Shown here: positions 48,584 through 60,547 of the stretch, piece by piece
Layout: every line of letters begins with the position of its first letter
Numbering within the stretch: the first letter of the stretch is position 1
From: Siphonodentalium dalli
Lineage: Eukaryota; Mollusca; Scaphopoda; Gadilida; Siphonodentaliidae
Reading direction: 5' to 3'
NCBI GenBank assembly: GCA_032622095.1
Contig: CP136064.1
Location: forward strand, 189,585,794 to 189,649,793
DNA length: 64,000 nt
The notes under the pieces: model-generated
Told to the model about the DNA's origin: nothing
Database searches by the model: none
What the model saw: only the letters and a program-made list of their open reading frames with translations
Program-made: the position numbers and the translations under genes

Positions 48584-51500
48584 CTGAAATTTGAAAAATG
48601 AGCATATATTTTTGGGGGTGCTGTGGCTCAAAAATCTGACAAATATGCATTAAAATATTTAATTCTAAAAATAATATTCCAGAGAAACATCAAAATATTA
48701 TAACGTGTGAAAGGAACTGATGAAAACACCCACAATAGAGTGAGGTATTCATATTCAATAAAGTCACTTAAAATGCTTTTTTGACCCTAAATTTAAATTA
48801 AATTAAATGCTAATTGTGATTCTCAATTACAGCACTGTCATATTCTTGCACCTGATGCTTTCATTGTGATGCTTGCAACATGCACCATGTTAAGATATTA
48901 CATTTGTTCTAACATCATATACAAAAATTGCAGCTGATTCTCTGTCTGTAAAGGCATTTAAAGAAATATTATGTACTTGTTTGGGTGCATGAAACTGATA
49001 AGTTAGTATTCAGGTGCTATGACAACTGGAGGAATATAACATTCTACTAACATTGCCGAAAATTTGAAGCAAATCGACCCTACGACTCCATAGAAAACAT
49101 CGTCAGAACTACCTCAATTGTAAATATTTACTTCTTGATACGGGACGCATCTGTAGGCGATAAACTGGAAAATGATTTCACCATCAAGAGTCACTGTATT
49201 TAATTCATATATAAGAGTGACGGTGTGTGTTGTCAATTTGGAGAAACTATTTGTAAAATTTATTACTTTGAACAAGATTATTCTCCATTTCTATTTGATC
49301 ACCATACCAGAGTGTTTCATATTACTTTAATGGGTTTTCGAAACACGCAGCCATTTATACAAAGGGTCGTGGAACCAGAAAATCGACGCCATTTCTTAAA
49401 ATCCCGTGTTTTGATAAAAAATTAATAAGAATTATCCCTCTGTTAACTATTCTTCTAATCATAAGCGGGTCAGTTGAACAGAATCCTGGCCCAGGACATA
49501 ATGACCACTCAGACTCTGATTCATTATAAATTTTTCATTTGAACATTCGCAGTATTAGACACAAACTTGAGAAAATAACCGAAATTATTAGCGATTATGA
49601 CATTATCTGTTTCACTGAAACACACATTGACTCAATGTTTCCAACGGATAAAATCAGATTGAATGGGTATCAGGACCCAATTAGAAATGACGGATCTAAC
49701 TATGGAGGGGATATTGCAGTGTATTTTTCTGATCACATAGCTGTCGAGCGGAAATATTCTTTGGAATGTGATACATCCGTTATGTGGTTTGCCTTGAGGT
49801 CCAAGATCTCGTGTTACCTTCTGTGTGTGTCCTATCGTTCTGAGCAATTTTGTGACAGCGGATATTGGGAACTTCTGGACACAGTTGTAGAGACCGTTTT
49901 AGATTCAAATCTACCTATAATTCTTATAGGTGACTTTAATTCAAATGTGTTAGATCCTTCATCAGAAATACGTGAACTGACTTCTGCCTACCAATTAAAC
50001 AACGTTATCAAAACACCAACCAGGGTTACCTCGACCACCAGTACTCTATTAGATCCTATTATAATTAGTGACAATATTACCTGCTATTTCTCTGAGACCT
50101 TAGATTTAGAAATTTCTGATCACTACGCAGTTGCTGCTTTCATTAAGTATGAAGCAGGTGAGACTAGAATTTCATATCGGACAGTCCGCAATTATAATAA
50201 AACTGACTTTCACAAAGCACGAGAACTTATTTCTGATCCAAATTGGCTCAAAGAATTGGAAAATACTATGGATGTAGACCATGCTACTGAAATGTTTACA
50301 AGTAAATTTCAAGATATAATGAATCGAACAATTCCGACAACACATGTCCTGATCCGCCCGAGAGATAAGCACTGGTTTACAACTGAAATACGTTCACTTA
50401 TCAGACGACGTGACAGAGTCCGCAAAAAAGCTACAAAGTCTGCTAAAGAGATGGATTGGAAAAAATACAAAATAATAAGAAACACTGTTAACAATAAAAT
50501 AAAATTTGCCAAAAAAAATCACGAAGAAATTTTGCAACGTAATTTCAGATCTCACCCCTCCCCCAGGTACTTCTGGTGAAGTGTTAAGGACTTAATTGGC
50601 CCCAAATCCAATACAGAAATTACATCGCTCAAACACCCAGATGGTAAAATGATATTTGATAATGCTGATAAAGCGAATTTATTGAACGAAGCTTTCATTG
50701 CGAATTCGACCCTTGATGATTCGTCGTGTAAACTCCCCCCATTTGTTAAAGCATGTGAAACTACATTAACTGAGTTAAAAATCAACACCGATGATATCCT
50801 CGCGGCGATTAAGTCATTAGACCCAAACAAAGCGTCAGGGTACGACGATATTACAGTAAAAATGATCCAAGGTGTCACCCACGCTATAGACAAACCCCTT
50901 AAAATACTGTTCCAAAAATCCCTAAAATCCAGTATATTCCCTGCTATATGGAAAAGGGCGAATGTGGTGCCAATCTTTAAAAAGAATGATCGCACTTCCA
51001 CTAGCAACTACCGCCCAATATCCCTGTTGCCTTGTTTGAGTAAAATTTTCGAGAAAGTGGTACTGAAATATCTCTCCAAACATTTCTATGATAACGAATT
51101 AATTTACCAGTTTCAATCCGGTTTCACTCCTGGCCATAGCACAACTTATCAACTACTTGAAATATATCACTCCCATAGCCTGGCTCTCGATGAGAAGTTA
51201 AAAACTTGTGCAATATTGGCCTGAATACCAACATTAGGCTAGTTCTTTGATATAACAGTTCATGGTAATGGCTTCTCACAATTTTATTGCACACACCTAA
51301 CATAATGTTGAGATGCTTGAAGCGGTATTGAATTCAATTAAATTGCCATTCCATCTTTTACTAGTTCAGATCATGTACTTTTTATAGCAGTTATTCATTT
51401 CCATTAACTTGTATCTGCTGAGAACGCTGTTTCCAAAATTTCCCTTCTAAAACTATGATAAAGTCATCTTTTTATAATTTTTATTGTTATATAATATGTT

Positions 51501-54500
51501 TGATGTGGCCTTCAGATAGTATAGATTCCTTCATGTGGTGTGCTAGCTTAACAATTAAGTAGATTTCTGTGTAGGTCCATCTAAACATAGCTCAGGCGAG
51601 GAAACCCCTTAAGAGATGCATGGTGTGGACCTTCATTAGAGGTGTCTTCCAAACCATTTTCACTGGCCGGTTCAGAAAACAGAAACCTGGTCTGAATATT
51701 ATACAAGATAAACTATAAGTACCTCATGAGCCTGGTCACCATTGACTTTTTGTAGGTGGCGAATTATCGCTTCACATTCTGATAATGTTGGTGGCCGACC
51801 ATTTGAGTCATCAAACGGATTTGTTCCATTGGCCATATGCTCGGCAGCAATCCTGGAACCTTGAGCTAATTGGAATCGCAGAGAATCTAAGGCAGTTTGC
51901 CTGCAAAGAAATAAGCAAAAGAAGTTTAATATTTAACTGCAAGCAATTATCATACACGGATGGAGAGGATGCTTTTCAATGAGTTATTTCACATTATTGA
52001 TTAGATATCATATTTTTACCTTCAATTACCTATTATCAGGGTTCGTGCTGTCCGTGGCCAAATTGGCCAATAGCAGAGATTTGTTTGCAAAAATGGGCAA
52101 AGAAAATTTTCCAAACATTTCACAAAAAAGTTTCAAGCCTACATCCCTAGAGTGGTTTCTCTGCTTGCAGAACAAATAAAGAATACACTATTCCAATGAG
52201 ATTTAGAACTGCATGGGACAATTCATACAATAATAAAATTGTTAAAATTTATAGCATATGTAATACGCACTGTCGTTTGCTTTGTTCTTGAGACTGTTCT
52301 AACACCTGAGTTAAATACGTATTCCTATTTCGTGTCTCCCTCAAAGCATGCTTCAGCTCCTTTATTTCTTCTTCTAAAAATATCAGCTTCAGTTCATCAA
52401 ACCGCTCATCTGAAATTAAAGATACATGGACAATTTCAAGCTTTGTATGATAAAAACATCATTTGAGATAGGGAATATCAATATATATCAATGGTGAAGA
52501 TTTCAGTCAATTTTATCATTATTTAAAAAACAAATTATAATTTGACATAATAATTGATAATTTGAGATGGTTCCTCTGTCATTTGCAGATCAAAGCCTAT
52601 GCGCCTAGTCAGCCCCAGTTCTGATTAAAATCACACTCAAAATGTTTAGAGCACTGAGTCTGAAGGAATCCGCTATCTGTCGCTATAAATAACTTCCACA
52701 GGTAACCCCTGTGCAGTATGACATCACTGCCCACATTCTTCTTTAAAAATAGCTCTGATTGACACAATGTACTTCCGGTTTAGTTTCTGCGAACAACTTT
52801 CGTTTTCGCAAAATAATATTTTCTTTGTTTTACTTCGAAATCAACATCATATTCCAGGAATTAAATCAACTTACGACATCACGACTACTATTACTAAATT
52901 ATTCGGTACTAAAATAAATAAATTCTTGATAATATTCAATTATATTTGACATGTTAGGTATTAAATATTGTTCAATTCTGGACTCTTTATATACACTTTT
53001 CAGTGTTTGATTGGTTGTCATAAACTCTGAATTTGTAAACACTGTGTGAAATTATCCATGCGGCGGAAAAGTTCTTTCGCTATTTTTAGCTACGGGGCAG
53101 AATTTATTGCAATCGTGCTTGCTGAGGGATTCCATGTGACTATCGTCTGATTGGTTGCATCGCTTTACTGATACCAGGGTTGGGGCGATTACATGCCAAT
53201 GTAATCGATTACGATTACAATTACTTTTGATTTACATGATTACGATTACTGATTACATTTTTTCAATGTAATCGATTATGATTACAATTACTTCAGTAAA
53301 TGTAATCGATTACTTTTTGATTACATCTGATTACAGTTGTTAGTTTCCAACCATTTTGATCGCATGGGAATAAATAATGAAATAATTCAAATTAAATTAT
53401 CAAATTTGATTGTATAAAGGCATCACTGCATAACATGGAAACAAGAAACGACTGAAACAATAGAAAGATGCAACCAATAAAATAAACATATAAACTTTTT
53501 TACATTTACATGTATTGGAAAGGTTTCATCATGAAGTTATGCACCAATTTATTGGGAATACATTATGTTTTATGTGTATTTATTTATGTAAATATATTTT
53601 AATATATTTAAAATTTTCTTACATGCATTCAAACTAACGCATACTATTTATGAAAATATCACCAGAAACAATTATAAATTATTTGCATGTTCTGTTAGAT
53701 TCAATACCAAACACAATGAAGATAACACTAAGATTTATTTGATGATCATCCATTGTTAATCCTGATGAGGATAAAATGAGGCTTAACTCCATGAGTGCAG
53801 TAAATGACAAACCAGCTAATTAGGTCTACCGATGTACACCACACCTGCTTTGTTCAGTTAATTAGCCCTATTGTATACCAGTGTGACTCTACAGTCATTG
53901 TCTGCAGCAATCCCAATTCAATTTAATCATAATTGAAGTTGGCTAGCCTATTTATTCATATTAGAACATTTCATTGTCTGTATCACAAGTTTATTGCCAT
54001 TCATGTTGTATTCAACAATTGTGTGTTGTTGTCTGTGTCCACTGCCAGAATATACATACACACTGTACCACTAACATAACACATGACATAATTGTACTAA
54101 CTTTCTAATATGTTGTTTGTATCTTTGCACACTCCACATTATGAGACTATGAGTATCCAATAGCCATCCATTTGGATATTTTAGTAAAAGTAATCAAAAA
54201 GTAATCAAAATTAATCATGATTACAGGTACATTTGAAAGTAATCGATTACGATTACGATTACTTGTAATCAAGAAATGTCATGATTACTGATTACAGACA
54301 ATTACTCCAAATTTTGTAATTGATTACTTTGATTATGATTACGATTACCCCAACCCTGACTGATACACATGTAGGTGTTGTGATTGGCTGGCACTGACGT
54401 AATATCTGCTGGTAGTAATGGAAACTCCACCTAATTTCAGAAGACTCAGTATGCTGAGTGTTTGAGTGTGATTATAATCAGTACAACGGTCCTGTACCCA

Positions 54501-57500
54501 TAGTTACCATCTCAAATTCTAATATTTATATGAAAAAAATTTGACTCAGTCATAATCCTGATTAAATTCAAGGCTCTATATGGTAAGAAAATGATGTGTT
54601 ATCAGTCCCTATTCCACATTTTTGTCAAAATTGGGTTTGACTAAAATTGACCTGGACACTTCCCCAAGTGTATTATATGGTGCATGTATCTCTATGTTAG
54701 GGAATATTTTCCCTTTGCAGATAATCCCTTTGGTTCCATGGTAATCGAGGACACTAGGTTAATCTGTAATGATCAGCATCTACATTATATCATGATCAGA
54801 ATAAATGTACACAAATTTACAGGTTATCAGACCTGGCCAGATAAACAGAAACATGTACAGATAAAAGTTAAGCCAACGAAAACAGTGTTAACTTGAAGCA
54901 AACTGCAATAGCTCTATAACACATTGATATAAGTATGATCAAGCAGCTATTATTAGATTTTTTAAAGGGTAAAGTTACATGTTAGAAGCTCTTACCTTTG
55001 ACTATATGCAGAGTACAAATATGGATAAAAAGTATAAGGTCATAGTTCACGCAAAGATACATATATACACACACACCACAATGCTACCTTTGAAAGTTAT
55101 AGAACTCTCTAAAGTCTTTGATCTAGCTGACAGAATAGACGATATCCGTTCTGAAAAATTTCCAATATGTGTATAACATTTTATAACCTAATTTATTACA
55201 TGATCCTACACTTATTCCATTCAATAAACCCATTCTATAAATTGTGATATTAAACTTTCGTTTAATAACAGGAAATAGTGCCAGGTGACCTTTGACTTCC
55301 GGTTTGTCGTCTGTTTACATTCCGTACGCTACGTCTTAAAATACTATAGATTCCAATAGTTTTCCAACAAACAATAATGAATGAAGAGTTTGAAAAGTTA
55401 TGTCATTAAATATATGCCATTAAATGCGCCAAAGAGTCTTGATTTAGCTGGGACTATTTCTTTACGCGGGCGAATAACGCATTGTTACGTGGAATGTCAT
55501 CGCATGCCTTATGTTAGTTTCGAGTCCCATTTGTAGATGTAAGTATGTTTTGTCGAGGTTTTGGATCATGTAATAAATAGAATCTACAACTCGTCCCCAG
55601 TTTATAGCGGAAATTACAAAACTCGTTCAGTAAATTAGGTCTGGACCTCGCCAAATTCTGGCAATCCGGTAATCTCTAACCAAAACTAACACAAGTGCGG
55701 CTCTATATTTATTACATACCTCAAACACGAACAAAAGTGATATTGAATGTTTTCTAAGATTTTTCTATCAACATTTCTTGTTTTTTGCAATAATTTTGAT
55801 ATCACAAATCTCATGAAATTCTTGTTACGATGCTATTAGTAAAATATTTATGTTAAGTTTTAAATGAGGGCCGGTCTCCATGGAGAATCCAGGAATGCTC
55901 TGGAGCAAACTGTTGAAAAATACCACATAGGCTTGAACTGAGAAAAAACAACGTGTGTTAGTCCAAGTCTGCTCGTACTAAAACCAGCTAAGATATATTG
56001 GGATAACGAGAAGCTAACTTAGGTACGAGAACATCACATTGCCATATGTATAACATGAGCTACGCCCAGGGTTGGTGGTGGGAATTGTAGTGTATTTTAC
56101 TTGATTTTACCTAACAAATCAATACCTGATTCTATACAAATCAGAAAGAGTGACATCTTAAGGTCATAATGGTGTGTAATAATCTAACTTTCATGTTAAA
56201 TTACACATAGAATATTCCGGTTTATTAGGACTAACATCGGTTTGTTTATGTTTTAACTGAAAGCCGAAGTGTTCCTTATGTACTTGGCTAAATTTGGCTT
56301 CTATGCCGTCAATCGAATGCACCCATAACAATCGAATACACGCCTTTCTCACTATCGTGTGCTGTTAATATATTCCACCACTTTTATGTGTTTATTTGGA
56401 TTGCAAGTGGTCCTATATTACTTATTAATTAAAAACATATTTTAAACGGAATGTCATAGCGATATATATGCAATTTTTAATTTCCAAATTACCGGGTATA
56501 AGTGATAGAATTAATTCAATTATGATCACATGGTTTTGTTCATGTTTACCTTATGATAGCTAGAATATTTTCCCCGGAATAAGGCGATGTCACTTCCTGA
56601 TGCCAACAGAGTTCACATACTTTTAAAAATATGTTAACACTGGGGTAAATGTCTCTTTTCACATTATATTACCGCTTTCAATTGACAACGGATGTGGTTT
56701 TCAGAACAAACATCATGTCTTCTAAAGAATAAACCCGTTTATTGTCACAAATGTAATATTTGATTACATTTAATTGTGGTTTTATGTGAGCTGGTCACTA
56801 ACGCGTAACTCATGTCATACAAATGGTAACAGGACATTCTCATACTAAAACTAGCATCTCGCTATCCCAATATCTTAGCTGGTTTTAGTATGAGCAGACT
56901 TGGAATAAACATGTATATAATAATTACCTTTACTGTCAATTAGTCTTTCTTCTTTGTTATTAGTTCTACCACTACTTTCCCGGAATGAGTCCGTACCCCG
57001 TGCTCTGCTCCTCGTACTGCTGGCGCTGTCAGATTTCCCACCCTTCTGACTCATTATTATCTTGAACTGTAAGTCTGAAAAAAAATGGAAGAGTGCTATA
57101 TCAAATAATTAATAGACTAGTATGGTGGAATCAGTGCCGACATGTATTTCAGAAGTTGAAATGAAGATTTTCTTATTTGCAGATGGTATAAAATAATACT
57201 TTTAGTCAGAAAGAACATGCAGTCAACAGGAGCTTCTGTCATGAGGAAATATTTGTTTTGCCCAATATTTTTCCACAAACTGGGGCAGAAAATGTACAAC
57301 ATTTAGAACATTTTACTACATGTTTTTATTCTTCAATCCTCTGACCATACAAAAATTCTAGTGAGAAAACTTGAGCCCAAAAGCTGTGGAGAGTAATATC
57401 ATCTCCGAAGATCTTGATGGATGCACAATTACAGATCTACAGTAATGCCCTATGTAATCGACTCCTTAACCACAGCAGAATTATGGATAACTTTTCAGGA

Positions 57501-57984
57501 TTTAGTCGGAAATATGGCTTGTTGCCATTCATCGGAAAGCTCTCAGTGAGTACTACTGTCCATTCTTTGGACAATGGATCATGCTGATAATATAATAGAT
57601 ATGGAATGGATATTTGAATCTTGATATGATAATCATACATGTATATGAGCAAAAAGTACCTTTGTTTTCTTTTTTTAACTTGTCGATTTCTTCATGGAGA
57701 TATTTCAGCACCTCTTGATGTTGTTGCCTGATGAAATGGATATTTCTTTCCAAATGATTTACTCTTTGAACAGGATCCAATTCTGGAATTTCATCTTCTG
57801 AATCTTTCTCCTCAACCTCATCTTGTGGAACCATGTGTTTATCTTTCGAGAATGGTTTCGGATAACGAGCCTTATCTAGCGTATTGATACGAGTCCATTG
57901 TGGCAAAGTGTTGAGGGGTGGCAAGGGGTTGTTATTGGTTGAGAGGTCAGAAACCTTCTCGTGCACCAGACCTTGTCGCATCAT
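48404..57984 (-). CDS. CCDC74: CCDC74-family coiled-coil protein gene (5-6 coding exons)
   Basis: Five exons join in phase: 57984-57660, 57074-56928, 52409-52271, 51900-51723 and 48583-48404, giving 322 codons plus TAA. A further 63-nt exon at 55150-55088 also fits the phase and would give 343 codons (human CCDC74A is ~378, from memory). Recognition rests on three blocks. An N-terminal coiled coil contains HFIRQQHQEVLKYLHEEIDK, close to the vertebrate [20 protein letters not shown] segment, and runs across a phase-1 intron into DLQFKIIMSQK. The penultimate exon has RPPTLSECEAIIRHLQ, like the family's KPTTLRQCEVLIREL. The C-terminus is short and basic (KILPKIPLKNQNRKL). Vertebrate CCDC74 proteins act at mitotic microtubules and the related CCDC92 at centrioles; the role here is inferred from family only. 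The introns hold a LINE, a hAT element and hairpin elements, none of them touching an exon. A likely polyA signal lies near 48281-48290. Confidence 0.85.
49299..51221 (+). pseudogene. broken APE-type LINE (endonuclease plus 5' part of reverse transcriptase)
   Basis: One reading frame runs from 49299 to a TGA at 51222, broken by in-frame TAA (49527) and TGA (50577). It starts with a short ORF ending in a hydrophobic helix and a 2A-like SVEQNPGP (49470-49493). Next is an AP-type endonuclease (from ~49542) with LNIRS, the FTETHID glutamate, GDFN (~49930) and SDHY (~50118), so its catalytic residues look intact. A linker rich in Arg/Lys follows. Then comes the first part of a reverse transcriptase with DPNKASGYD, NYRPISLLP (~51006) and HSTTYQLLE (~51141). 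The sequence stops before the catalytic aspartates (xDD), so the copy is truncated at 3' and dead. It belongs to the jockey/CR1/Rex1 side of non-LTR elements and lies inside the CCDC74 last intron, opposite to the gene. Confidence 0.85.
51723..51900 (-). CDS. CCDC74: CCDC74 exon with the C-terminal conserved motif
   Basis: This 178-nt exon lies between a clean acceptor (ttatttctttgcag) and donor GTACTT. It reads QTALDSLRFQ at the start and RPPTLSECEAIIRHLQKVNG near the end. The TL.(E/Q)CE..IR.L core is the family's C-terminal signature. It leaves at phase 0, which matches the last exon. Confidence 0.85.
52271..52409 (-). CDS. CCDC74: CCDC74 coiled-coil exon
   Basis: This 139-nt exon has acceptor tttaatttcag and donor GTGCGT. 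It enters at phase 1 and leaves at phase 2. It encodes ERFDELKLIFLEEEIKELKH and continues as a charged coiled coil rich in Glu, Gln and Arg. The exit phase matches the next exon, where CA joins G to make Gln. Human CCDC74 is more divergent here, so membership rests on phase, strand, spacing and coiled-coil character. Confidence 0.75.
53175..54358. mobile_element. hAT-type non-autonomous element in a CCDC74 intron (1.18 kb)
   Basis: Ends CAGGGTTGGGGCGATTAC and GTAATC..CCCCAACCCTG carry a perfect 8-bp duplication ACTGATAC (53167-53174, 54359-54366). For ~160 bp inside each end the sequence is a degenerate array of AATCGATTACGATTAC words, inverted between ends. The middle is AT-rich with no gene. 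Confidence 0.92.
55088..55150 (-). CDS. CCDC74: possible small CCDC74 exon (63 nt)
   Basis: A good acceptor (aaatttttcag) and a weak donor (AAAG/GTAGCA) bound 63 nt. Only one frame is free of stops, reading RISSILSARSKTLESSITFK. That frame is exactly the phase (1 in, 1 out) needed to sit between exon 2 and the 52409-52271 exon. It could be constitutive, alternatively spliced or chance; the non-consensus donor is the main reason for doubt. Confidence 0.45.
55963..56903. mobile_element. 0.94-kb element with ~80-bp inverted ends in a CCDC74 intron
   Basis: CCAAGTCTGCTCGTACTAAA, ACCAGCTAAGATAT and TTGGGATA at 55963-56010 are matched in reverse at 56850-56903. No clear target duplication is visible and there is no coding region. 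Confidence 0.7.
56928..57074 (-). CDS. CCDC74: CCDC74 exon 2
   Basis: This 147-nt exon (phase 1 in, phase 1 out) has acceptor ttttttcag and donor GGTAATT. It begins DLQFKIIMSQKGGKSDSASS, the direct continuation of the coiled coil, and matches the DLHYKLIMNQ segment that follows the same phase-1 intron in vertebrate CCDC74. The rest is Ser/Arg/Thr-rich and probably disordered. The 585-bp intron upstream of it holds half of a foldback element (57440-57550). Confidence 0.85.
57440..57550. mobile_element. foldback MITE, copy 4 (left half only)
   Basis: One arm from CAGTAATGCCC to AGCTCTCAGTGAG, then unrelated sequence. It lies in the first CCDC74 intron and has lost the power to fold back. Confidence 0.8.
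57660..57984 (-). CDS. CCDC74: CCDC74 exon 1 (first coding exon)
   Basis: The ATG at 57984-57982 (MMRQGLVHEK) opens a 108-codon exon that ends one base into a codon, before a GTACTT donor at 57659. Residues ~1-55 are low-complexity and basic/polar. Residues ~56-70 are acidic (EEKDSEDEIPELD). Residues ~73-108 form a heptad-rich coiled coil ending KKENK, the best conserved part of the CCDC74/CCDC92 N-terminal domain. On the minus strand a pyrimidine/AG acceptor (ttttttacag) occurs near 58102, so the 5'UTR may begin in an upstream non-coding exon. No in-frame ATG upstream looks better. Confidence 0.85.
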
Positions 57985-59471
57985 AATTTAATCACAATTG
58001 GAAGATTTTATAATTTTTGTTCGTGTTCCTGAATAATGTTCTCTCAATCATTGCTGACGTGATCTCCCATCATAACCAAAGGTTATGCTGTTTACACCAC
58101 CTGTAAAAAAAACATAGAATCTATCAACCCATATTTAACATGGTATGCTATTTAAATGGGAAGAAAACCCTCAACAAATCAGGCCACTAATATATTTAGT
58201 ATATCAATCATGGTGCGATAAAACACCTCTCATTTCTCAATTATGCTCAAACACAATGATATCACATTGCGTAATACAAAACTCCCGCTAATTACGGCGC
58301 ATCCATCTTTATAAGATCATGACATCACCTCGCGTTACTCATCCTTTGTACAGATATGTACAAAGGCTATCATACTAAAATCATTTTGGCGTGTTTGTTT
58401 GTTATTCAGTGCAAAATCCAAGCAATCACAGCCTATTGAAGACTACACACATGTATTATATAAGCCAAAACATGATTTATGTTATAAATTCGAACAATTA
58501 ATTTATGGCCAGTTAATGGTTGCATAACATTTGAATGAGACAATCTCAGCCAAACTCACACAACTTCCATATATATGTGCAAATATGACAACCAAACAAT
58601 CTTTCGTGAATTAAACTATAGTCTATATAATTTACAGATATATTACAACGTCATCGCTCAATACTTGTAAGCATGTGGTGATAGATTCCGGGTCTCAATG
58701 AAACAGACACCAGTCCATATGAAACAGGAAAGAGTAAATGGTTTGGATTACCAATTGGCCATAATGACTTATCAGTAACAATGCGATCCAACTTGGGGAG
58801 TCGGCCAGGGAATATATTCCCTTGAGTCGGCAGTGTACAAAACGATCCCAGGAAGGAACTTTTTGTTGAAGTAAACCAACAATGAAAACATTAATTTTGT
58901 TTGAAGTTTTATTTTATTAAAATAGCACAAAACAATGTTATTGGAGTGCATTATATGCATGTTTACATGCACTGGTTATTATTAACTTATACATGTATAT
59001 CCCGTTAGGTGCACCAAAGCAAAATTGTGCGCCTGGTTCCAAAACCAATTTATAACTAATTTATTATGGCAGGTTACTGGGGTTATTACCAATACCACTT
59101 TAGAGGGTGTTCTCTTGTAGATTGCATTTTACCCACACGGTAAGATTCCATAATTTTGAGGCAAAGTTGACCAGAAGCGGGCATCAAAGAGTCGTTATTT
59201 TAATTAACGCATTGCACCCACTTCCGGCTAAGTCACCGATCACAGAATCATGCGAAGACGGAGTGGTAGTTAATAGTAATAACGTGATATTTGTGGGGCG
59301 TCATTTTTAGTAACGGCCCTCCACTCCTGTCGGGGTGTTATTAAACCATCACGCCCACCAAAATCATGTTATTTGGTATATAATAGTTTTTTATTACTAA
59401 GTCAAGTGTCTGATAGATTCATGGTTGGCGATTATTGCAATACGATAGCCTGGGGGAACACCGTGCATGTA
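57985..59471. other. upstream region of CCDC74
   Basis: It should contain the promoter and any non-coding first exon of CCDC74. A minus-strand acceptor near 58102 would fit a 5'UTR intron. No TATA box can be assigned with confidence. The open frame at 59107-59310 (+) has no recognisable similarity. Confidence 0.4.
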
Positions 59472-59478
59472 ACTTAAC

Positions 59479-60540
59479 CAGGGTTTCCACTAGGGGATAG
59501 GGAATGTGGCCGTATTTGGGAAGCATATACCCAGCGTCCTGTCGGGAGAAAATTTTGATGTTTATCACTGAAACTTATCCTTTTCCTTGCACTTGAGACA
59601 ACAATCAGGAACATTTAAACTTCGTATAGAAACCAAATTAAAGCAGATAGTCTATCTTTGATCTCAATTTAATGAACTAAAAGCATGTAAGCACCATGCA
59701 CCACATACAATTGATACAACGACTTTTATATCAGTATCAATATTAAAAGCGGACATCAAAGAAATTACTGGGGTTGGAAAGACACATTGTCCCACTCAGT
59801 GTTACATCAGAGCTCATGTCAGTGATGCCACATGCTTTGCGCACGTTCTGCATGCCTGATTTCTTTGATTTTATACAGTACCGATCAGAAAAAGTTGGTG
59901 TATACTCAAAAGCCAAATTTCTCAGACGGAGATGACCACATGCTTGATTTGTATAATTGATAATTTTGCATTCATTGGATGAGGAATAAATACGCTGATA
60001 ATAACTCTTAATATTTGAATTTTTTTTTTTTAGTTTTAATCAAACATTTCTTTGATACACACCTTGTTTTGAGGTAAAAAGTCTGCACTGCTCGTCGCAG
60101 GGACTGCAAAAACTCAACCTGCATTCATGGTTGTAGCTCAGCATTCAGCCCCCACCACGAAATGACTTACCGATGTATATTGCGCATTTTGAGGGCAAAT
60201 AGTTGGTCAGAACATTGGGACTTATATAGACAGAAATATACGTAAATTAAAATGCGAGACACGCTGATTACTACTAAACATTCGCCAACAAAGCATTACC
60301 CAGGATGATCGATGCAGACAACTGTGCACATGGTCCGCGGACCGCGGTATTAATATAATAATAATGTCCTATTCAGGGACCAAGTGTAGGATTCCTTGCA
60401 ATCTGTTAATCATTAGTGTCGGTGATCACTCGTCCTGAGTAAAAAGGGGGCTGAGTTGGTCTGTTGCTATTTTGTGACCAACGTTGGGAAGGGGAATGAG
60501 GCCGCTGGATGGGCGACCTGACGTAGTAGCGGAAACCCTG
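59479..60540. mobile_element. hAT-like non-autonomous element (1.06 kb)
   Basis: Ends CAGGGTTTCCACTA and TAGCGGAAACCCTG have ACTTAAC direct repeats (59472-59478, 60541-60547). The subterminal words GGGGATAGGGAATGTGGCCG and GGGGAATGAGGCCGC are also related. The visible duplication is 7 bp rather than 8, so one flank may have changed. It is related to the isolated end at 10781. Confidence 0.8.
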
Positions 60541-60547
60541 ACTTAAC

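Noticed and set aside
59210-59350. GC-richer stretch that might be a small RNA gene
   Set aside because: No stable fold or known snRNA, histone-hairpin or tRNA motif could be confirmed by eye.
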